Assembly (NCBI GenBank): GCA_021791455.1
Contig: JAJYWM010000401.1
Span: 1-9,965 of the forward strand
Reading direction: 5' to 3'
Length of the DNA stretch: 9,965 nucleotides
Source of the DNA: a bacterium
Lineage (GTDB): Bacteria > Chloroflexota > Dormibacteria > UBA8260 > Bog-877
Shown here one piece after another: positions 6,467 through 9,965 of this stretch. A program made the position numbers and the translations under genes. Numbering within the stretch: the stretch's first letter is position 1; each line of letters begins with the position of its first letter. The notes below the pieces were generated by a model. It was not told the DNA's origin. It ran no database searches and worked only from the letters and a program-made list of their open reading frames with translations.

Positions 6467-7678
6467 CTACCACCCAAGGGAGGTCGGAAGACGCCGGCCG
6501 TGGCGGGCGCTCCAGAGGTATGCCCGCTCGAACCCCAGTTTGACCACCCGCCACTTGCGCCCCTCGGAGACCTTAGGGATCCGGTCACGTGGCGGACGGA
6601 CCGGGTCCACCGCCATGTAGATGCCCCGGTCGCCCATGTCCATCACACACCGCGCCGAAAGTGGAGCGCTGAAGGCCTCCCTGCCCCCTAGGCGGGCCGC
6701 GATGTCGCGAGCCACGACCACCGCCATCTGTTCTGTCATGTGCCCGGTCTTGGGGAAGTTCACCGGCACTGGGGTCTCGTCCGCAGGCGGCAGGGCCACG
6801 GCCACCCCCACGGCGTAGATCCCGTCCAACCCTTCCCGCCGGTAGTGGGTGTCGACCGGGACGAAGCCCTTGGCATTGGCCAGGCCGGGAGTGTCGGAGA
6901 CCACCGGAACCCCGGACAGCGGGGGGATGACGATGGACAGCACCGATGGTAGCGGGGCGCTTCCCTGCACTTCCACCGCTCCGTCCGAAATCCTGGTGAT
7001 GGCGGCCGAGGTCTGGTAGGGGATGTCGCGCTCTTCGAAGGCTCCCTCGAGGAGCTGGCGGATCCGTCCTGCCCCGCCCATGCCCATGTGGCCGACGAAG
7101 GGTTCGGGAGTGACGAAGCTGAGCGGGACCACATGGCGGAGTCGTCGTCGGCGCAGGAGGTGGTCGAGCTCAAAGGCCAGCTCGTAGGCAGGGCCGAGGC
7201 AGCTGGCACCCGGAGCCGCACCAATGACCACAGGACCGGGCCGCTCGAGGAGACGTCGTACAGCGGACCCCAGCTCCACCGCCTCCCTTGGCGACATCGG
7301 CGAGTGGCCCGGTCCGTCGAAGGGACCGAGACCCGGTACCGCCTCATTCGCGCTCCGGTGACCGGTGGCAATGACAAGAAAGTCGTACGGGTACTGCGCG
7401 GCGTCCGTCTCCACCACCTTGCGTACCGGATCGATGGAGGTGACTTCGGCGGGCACGAAGGTGATCCCTTGGGACTTGAGTGGGGCCGCCAGGTCGAAGG
7501 AGATCCGCTCCAGGCTGCGCTCTCCCGTTGCCACCCAGGTCAGAGAGGGCACGAATGTGAACCGGCGATCCCTGGCAATGAGGGTTATCTGGGCACGCTC
7601 CGCAGACACCCGGCGGCTGAGCTCAGAGGCGACGGTCAGCCCCCCGAAGGAACCCCCGATCACCACCACCCTCACCAC
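6467..7678 (-). CDS. Sulfide:quinone oxidoreductase-like FAD flavoprotein
   Basis: The likely reaction is oxidation of sulfide to sulfane sulfur or polysulfide, with electrons passed to membrane quinone. The 403-residue protein opens with an FAD-binding Rossmann motif, VVVIGGSFGG (4-13). It continues with FVPSLTWVATG, a second dinucleotide-fold region around VVIGAAPGASC (150-160), the FAD-proximal GIYAVGVAV (286-294) and FPKTGHMTEQMA (308-319). Cys160 and Cys344 (ARCVMDMGD) fall where SQR redox cysteines are expected. The third cysteine found in classical three-cysteine enzymes is absent, so this would be a two-cysteine type. The C-terminal amphipathic end (KLGFERAYLW) fits membrane association. 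The start is GTG 7678, 10 nt after GGAGG; TTG 7681 and GTG 7675 are alternatives. It lies 25 nt after the DsrE-like gene. A flavocytochrome c or NDH-2-like role is possible but less likely. Confidence 0.9.
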   Translation of the reverse strand: MVRVVVIGGSFGGLTVASELSRRVSAERAQITLIARDRRFTFVPSLTWVATGERSLERISFDLAAPLKSQGITFVPAEVTSIDPVRKVVETDAAQYPYDFLVIATGHRSANEAVPGLGPFDGPGHSPMSPREAVELGSAVRRLLERPGPVVIGAAPGASCLGPAYELAFELDHLLRRRRLRHVVPLSFVTPEPFVGHMGMGGAGRIRQLLEGAFEERDIPYQTSAAITRISDGAVEVQGSAPLPSVLSIVIPPLSGVPVVSDTPGLANAKGFVPVDTHYRREGLDGIYAVGVAVALPPADETPVPVNFPKTGHMTEQMAVVVARDIAARLGGREAFSAPLSARCVMDMGDRGIYMAVDPVRPPRDRIPKVSEGRKWRVVKLGFERAYLWSARHGRRLPTSLGW

Positions 7679-7703
7679 CAAAGTCGCACCTCCTCGGCCG
7701 CCA

Positions 7704-8057
7704 TCAGAAGCTGAGGAGCCGCTCGGCCCAGAGCGTCCATTCGGCCGCCTGCTCGAGCGTGCCCCGGACCACCCCTTCGACCAGCGCGTCGTCCGCCACC
7801 CCCCGAGCATCCATGCAGGTCCCGCAGCAGGCGACCTCACCGCCGTGGCGGAGCACGGACAGGACCATGCGGTCGAGGTGGTAGTAGCCGTCGGGGACCT
7901 TCTGGTTGGACACCGCACACCCCACCGCGTCCCCGAAGAGAAAGACGCGAACCTCCACCCCGTCCCGCCGGACCAGCGCTCCTGCCAGCCGGAGTCCGTT
8001 CCAGGACCTCTCGGTGCCGTAAGCCGGGTCATTGAGGACGATCAGGACCTTGGTCAC
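7704..8057 (-). CDS. DsrE/DsrF-like sulfur-relay protein
   Basis: This is a 117-residue small cytosolic protein of the DsrE fold: KVLIVLNDPAYGTERSWNGL at the N terminus, then VEVRVFLFGDAVGCAV, and the cysteine signature ACCGTCMDARG with Cys77, Cys78 and Cys81. Family members bind or pass on persulfide sulfur through such cysteines. GTG 8057 is the start: GGAGGAGG sits 4 nt upstream, and the GTGA overlap with the stop of the regulator (8054-8057) points to coupled translation. The flavoprotein follows 25 nt later. The context suggests it accepts sulfur made by the SQR-like enzyme, or delivers sulfur to the rhodanese domain of the regulator; which of these applies is inference. Confidence 0.93.
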   Translation of the reverse strand: MTKVLIVLNDPAYGTERSWNGLRLAGALVRRDGVEVRVFLFGDAVGCAVSNQKVPDGYYHLDRMVLSVLRHGGEVACCGTCMDARGVADDALVEGVVRGTLEQAAEWTLWAERLLSF

Positions 8058-8755
8058 GCTGCCTCCTCCGTCCCCACCGTCACCGGAAGTCCGGCGAGGC
8101 GCCACTCCGGCAGTCCTCCATCGAGCCTCCTGGCCGTCAGCCCCCTGAGCCGGCATGCCTCGACCGCCTGCGGTGCCAGCACGCAGTAGGGGCCGCGGCA
8201 GTAGGCCACGATCTCCACCTCCGGGGTGAGCGTGGCCAGGAATGACTCCAGCTCAGCCAGCGGCACAGATCGGGCCTGCGGGATGTGTCCTGCCAGATAC
8301 TCCTCACGGGGCCTGACGTCGAGGACGAGCACGGATCCGGTGCGGAGGCGTGCGAGCAGCACCTCTCGGGGCATCGGCTCCATTTCGGGGAGCACCTCGA
8401 AGTGCTGACGGATCAGGCTATCGACCTCGGGAAGCCGGTGGCGGGTCAGGTCACGAAGGGCCGCGAGAAAGTGGCAAACATCCTCGTCAGCCAGCCGGTA
8501 GTAGACATTTCGCCCGTTCCGCCGGGGAGCCACCAGCCCAGCGAGCTGGAGCTCCCGGAGCTGGGCGGAGGTGTTCTTCAGCCCCGCGCCCACCTCCTGT
8601 GCGAGCGAGGACACACTCCGCTCACCCTGGCACAGCACCTCGACCAACGCCACCCGTACGGGACTGGCAAACGCCATGGCCACCCGCGCGAATTGCCCAT
8701 ACAGCGACCGCTCGACCTCCGCGGACCCCTTCGGCTGTCCAGATGTTAATCGCAT
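8054..8755 (-). CDS. ArsR-family regulator fused to a rhodanese domain (paralogue 1)
   Basis: This is a 233-residue regulator with the same architecture as the paralogue at 5577-6242. The ArsR winged helix occupies about 17-100 (FARVAMAFASPVRVALVEVL, LKNTSAQLRELQLAGLV, wing RNGRNVYYRL). The rhodanese domain occupies about 132-226, with LVLDVRPREEYLAGHI, active-site YCRGPYC (Cys186, Cys191) and LPEWRLAGLPV. It also has Cys42 (LCQGERSV, shared with the paralogue) and Cys94 (not shared), a possible extra thiol pair in the DNA-binding domain. ATG 8755 has no Shine-Dalgarno sequence; a TATAGA at 8758-8763 lies almost on the start codon, so the start or promoter is uncertain. It is the first gene of the DsrE-flavoprotein operon and probably autoregulates it. 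Confidence 0.93.
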   Translation of the reverse strand: MRLTSGQPKGSAEVERSLYGQFARVAMAFASPVRVALVEVLCQGERSVSSLAQEVGAGLKNTSAQLRELQLAGLVAPRRNGRNVYYRLADEDVCHFLAALRDLTRHRLPEVDSLIRQHFEVLPEMEPMPREVLLARLRTGSVLVLDVRPREEYLAGHIPQARSVPLAELESFLATLTPEVEIVAYCRGPYCVLAPQAVEACRLRGLTARRLDGGLPEWRLAGLPVTVGTEEAA

Positions 8756-8785
8756 AATCTATAGGGTATCAGACACTGCAGCTCG

Positions 8786-8823
8786 TTGAGGCCTCCGCCG
8801 GCCGTCTCCGGTCGGCGCCTCAA
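8786..8823 (-). terminator. Large inverted repeat between the two right-hand operons
   Basis: Outer arms TTGAGGC (8786-8792) and GCCTCAA (8817-8823) pair perfectly. Inner arms GCCGGCCG (8797-8804) and CGGTCGGC (8809-8816) pair with one wobble around loop TCTC. It lies after the SHOCT gene and 31 nt before the regulator ATG at 8755. A smaller hairpin, CCAGCG-GTA-CGCTGG (8877-8891), lies between it and the SHOCT stop at 8913. There is no U tract, so it could be a GC-type terminator or an operator for the downstream regulator. I see no gene in 8756-8912. Confidence 0.45.
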
Positions 8824-8912
8824 GCCGCAACTTGCTCGGCCCGGCCCCCTGGGATGGTCCTCCCAACCCTCACCGGCCAGCGGTACGCTGGACCTGGTCC
8901 GGCTCGACCCGC

Positions 8913-9218
8913 CTAAAGACGACTTGAGCCAGTCTCCGGGTCAGTGCGCAGCAGGGCCCCGAGCCGACGCTCGAGCCCATCGTGCCCGATGGCACCGGTC
9001 GCGTAGCGCTCCCGCAGGAGCGCGAGAGGATCTGACCCCACCGTCTCCCGTGCTTGGTCGGGCGCCGTGTCGACAACTCTGCGGAGCCCGCCGCGGGGAC
9101 CGCAGTGGGACTGTTCACCGCTGCGCATGGTGCGCGCCATCACGGTCATGCCGATCAGCATCATGGTCGGTATGACCAGCAGCAGTGGCCAAGAGCTTCC
9201 CCAGCCTAGCCCCATCAC
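8913..9218 (-). CDS. Small membrane-anchored SHOCT-domain protein
   Basis: This is a 101-residue protein. One N-terminal transmembrane helix, WPLLLVIPTMMLIGMTVMA (10-28), is followed by a short basic linker. A C-terminal SHOCT motif, DPLALLRERYATGAI (63-77), continues into GLERRLGALL. SHOCT motifs are short helical pairs common at the ends of bacterial membrane and stress proteins and probably mediate oligomerisation; no enzymatic role is known. GTG 9218 is chosen because AGGGG lies 10 nt upstream; ATG 9215 is the next codon. It is the last gene of the PadR-led set, after a 120-nt gap. The topology is probably a membrane anchor with a soluble tail. Confidence 0.75.
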   Translation of the reverse strand: MMGLGWGSSWPLLLVIPTMMLIGMTVMARTMRSGEQSHCGPRGGLRRVVDTAPDQARETVGSDPLALLRERYATGAIGHDGLERRLGALLRTDPETGSSRL

Positions 9219-9338
9219 GGCTGGTGCGCCCCTGCAGGCCGGGATCCTGAGTAGCCGCAGCGGCCACCTCCAACCGCAGTCCTGAGACCGTAGGCCCCGA
9301 CTTGCGGAGACCCACGGCGACGGCGATCGGCCCCGGGC

Positions 9339-9530
9339 TCACCCACCGGAGCTTCGGACCCGGTTCAGTTGATCAAGGACGTCCGCCAACTCCTGCTCCA
9401 GATCGCGCTGGCGCTCCTCCAGCGAGGTGCGACTCTCACTCCTCGCTCGGCCCCGGCCGCGCTCCGAACCGCCAGACCCACCCCGGCACTCGCAGTTGCA
9501 TCCGCAGCCCCCGCGTCCTTCTCCGTTCAT
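9339..9530 (-). CDS. Tiny CxCxCxC coiled-coil protein
   Basis: This is a 63-residue protein in three parts: a Gly-rich head with four regularly spaced cysteines, CGCNCECRGG (C9, C11, C13, C15); an Arg/Ser/Gly linker (20-36); and a coiled coil, LEERQRDLEQELADVLDQL (37-55). The plan of a Gly/Cys-rich head plus a Leu/Glu helix recalls DUF5320-type small proteins often found beside PadR regulators, but the match is by plan rather than sequence. ATG 9530 is supported by GAGGAG 7 nt upstream and by the ATGA overlap with the PadR stop (9527-9530), which implies coupled translation. The four cysteines could bind a soft metal or a cluster; this is inference. Confidence 0.75.
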   Translation of the reverse strand: MNGEGRGGCGCNCECRGGSGGSERGRGRARSESRTSLEERQRDLEQELADVLDQLNRVRSSGG

Positions 9531-9931
9531 GACTGGTCTCCTCTGTGGTCGTACCGGTCCAGAAAACTGGCTACCTTCTGCTGGTGGATCCGCAGGGACT
9601 CCGCCCACGCATCCAGGAGAGCCGATCCTTCATCAGTGAGCTCGTACGTTCGCTTGAGCGGTCCGGGGAGGTCCTGGCGCCAGCTGGAGCGCACCATTCC
9701 GTCGGCCTCCATGCCACGAAGCATCCGGTACAGGTTGCCGAGATCCACCCGGCCCTCACCAGGGACCTCCGCCAGGTCCTCGGCCAGCTGGTAGCCGTGT
9801 GCCTCGCCCGCTCGTAGCCTCAGGAGAATCGCAGCCTCCTGGAAGCGCTCGATCCGGGCCTGAACCTCGAACCCGCCGGCTCCGACTCGGCACCAGCACC
9901 GCGGCCGGCTGCCCCTCATTCCAGTAGCCAT
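9527..9931 (-). CDS. PadR-family transcriptional regulator
   Basis: This is a 134-residue winged-helix regulator. The core starts at RIERFQEAAILLRL, then GEAHGYQLAEDLAEV. The recognition region is DLGNLYRMLRGMEADGMVRS, followed by the wing strand PLKRTYELTDEGSALLDAW and a C-terminal helix for dimerisation. The N-terminal lead is unusual, with a CWC pair (Cys12, Cys14). An in-frame ATG at 9955 exists, but it lies inside the palindrome and upstream of the -10 box. ATG 9931 falls about where transcription should begin, suggesting a leaderless message; ATG 9919 is an alternative. It leads an operon with the CxCxCxC protein and probably represses itself through the palindrome. Ligand is unknown. 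Confidence 0.88.
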   Translation of the reverse strand: MATGMRGSRPRCWCRVGAGGFEVQARIERFQEAAILLRLRAGEAHGYQLAEDLAEVPGEGRVDLGNLYRMLRGMEADGMVRSSWRQDLPGPLKRTYELTDEGSALLDAWAESLRIHQQKVASFLDRYDHRGDQS

Positions 9932-9937
9932 TGCGAC

Positions 9938-9965
9938 AGTATATGTCACTGACATATGTAAGTCA
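9938..9965 (-). promoter_or_regulatory. PadR promoter with overlapping palindromic operator
   Basis: On the minus strand a -10 TATACT (9943-9938, 5 of 6 matches) lies 17 nt from a -35 that is cut by the window edge. The visible TGACT (9965-9961) would complete TTGACT if the next base is T. Between the boxes sits a perfect palindrome: arms ATATGTCA (9941-9948) and TGACATAT (9950-9957) around one centre base. It contains ATGT and ACAT half sites like those of PadR operators, though with 5 rather than the classical 8 bases between them. Binding here would block RNA polymerase. Confidence 0.72.

Noticed and set aside
7088..7714. Plus-strand open frames over the flavoprotein and DsrE genes (also 7365-8189)
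   Set aside because: They are antisense shadows of genes with clear FAD-binding and DsrE signatures.

Overview
The window comes from a bacterium with high-GC DNA. Several starts have strong Shine-Dalgarno sequences (AGGAGG and GGAGG), the tRNA carries an encoded CCA end, and the content centres on oxidation and sensing of reduced sulfur. This would suit a high-GC Bacillota-like or related sulfur-metabolising lineage, but nothing in the sequence fixes the taxon.

Left edge (1-340): a minus-strand CxxC (zinc-ribbon-like) gene starts at 40 and runs off the window. A tRNA-Pro(GGG) follows at 109-185. A good sigma-70-type promoter (226-254) then drives an intact tyrosine recombinase (340-1314).

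Decayed island (about 1315-3640): immediately beyond the integrase lies a graveyard. It holds the C-terminal part of an FtsK/TraB-type DNA translocase (minus strand), the C-terminal half of a class I SAM methyltransferase with a nonsense codon and a frameshift (plus strand), and a short transposase-like fragment (minus strand). Long stretches around them are unassigned. A 15-bp perfect direct repeat (1680-1694 and 3226-3240) brackets the three remnants. The arrangement of tRNA, integrase and FtsK-like remnant suggests a degraded integrative element.

Sulfur region (3640-8755, all minus strand): read in the direction of transcription, an ArsR-rhodanese fusion regulator (8755-8054) overlaps a DsrE-like protein by 4 nt. 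A sulfide:quinone-oxidoreductase-like flavoprotein follows after 25 nt. After a 224-nt gap comes a second ArsR-rhodanese paralogue, then an MFS permease, then a small DUF2180-like cysteine/histidine-rich protein. The likely theme is sensing, oxidising, relaying and exporting or importing a sulfur species. The sensors themselves carry a rhodanese domain with its active-site cysteine.

Right edge (8913-9965, minus strand): a PadR regulator starts just downstream of a perfect 8-1-8 palindrome that sits between a -10 box and a partly visible -35 box. Its stop overlaps the start of a tiny CxCxCxC coiled-coil protein by 4 nt. A short membrane-anchored SHOCT-domain protein follows. This looks like an autoregulated envelope or metal-stress operon of unknown purpose.
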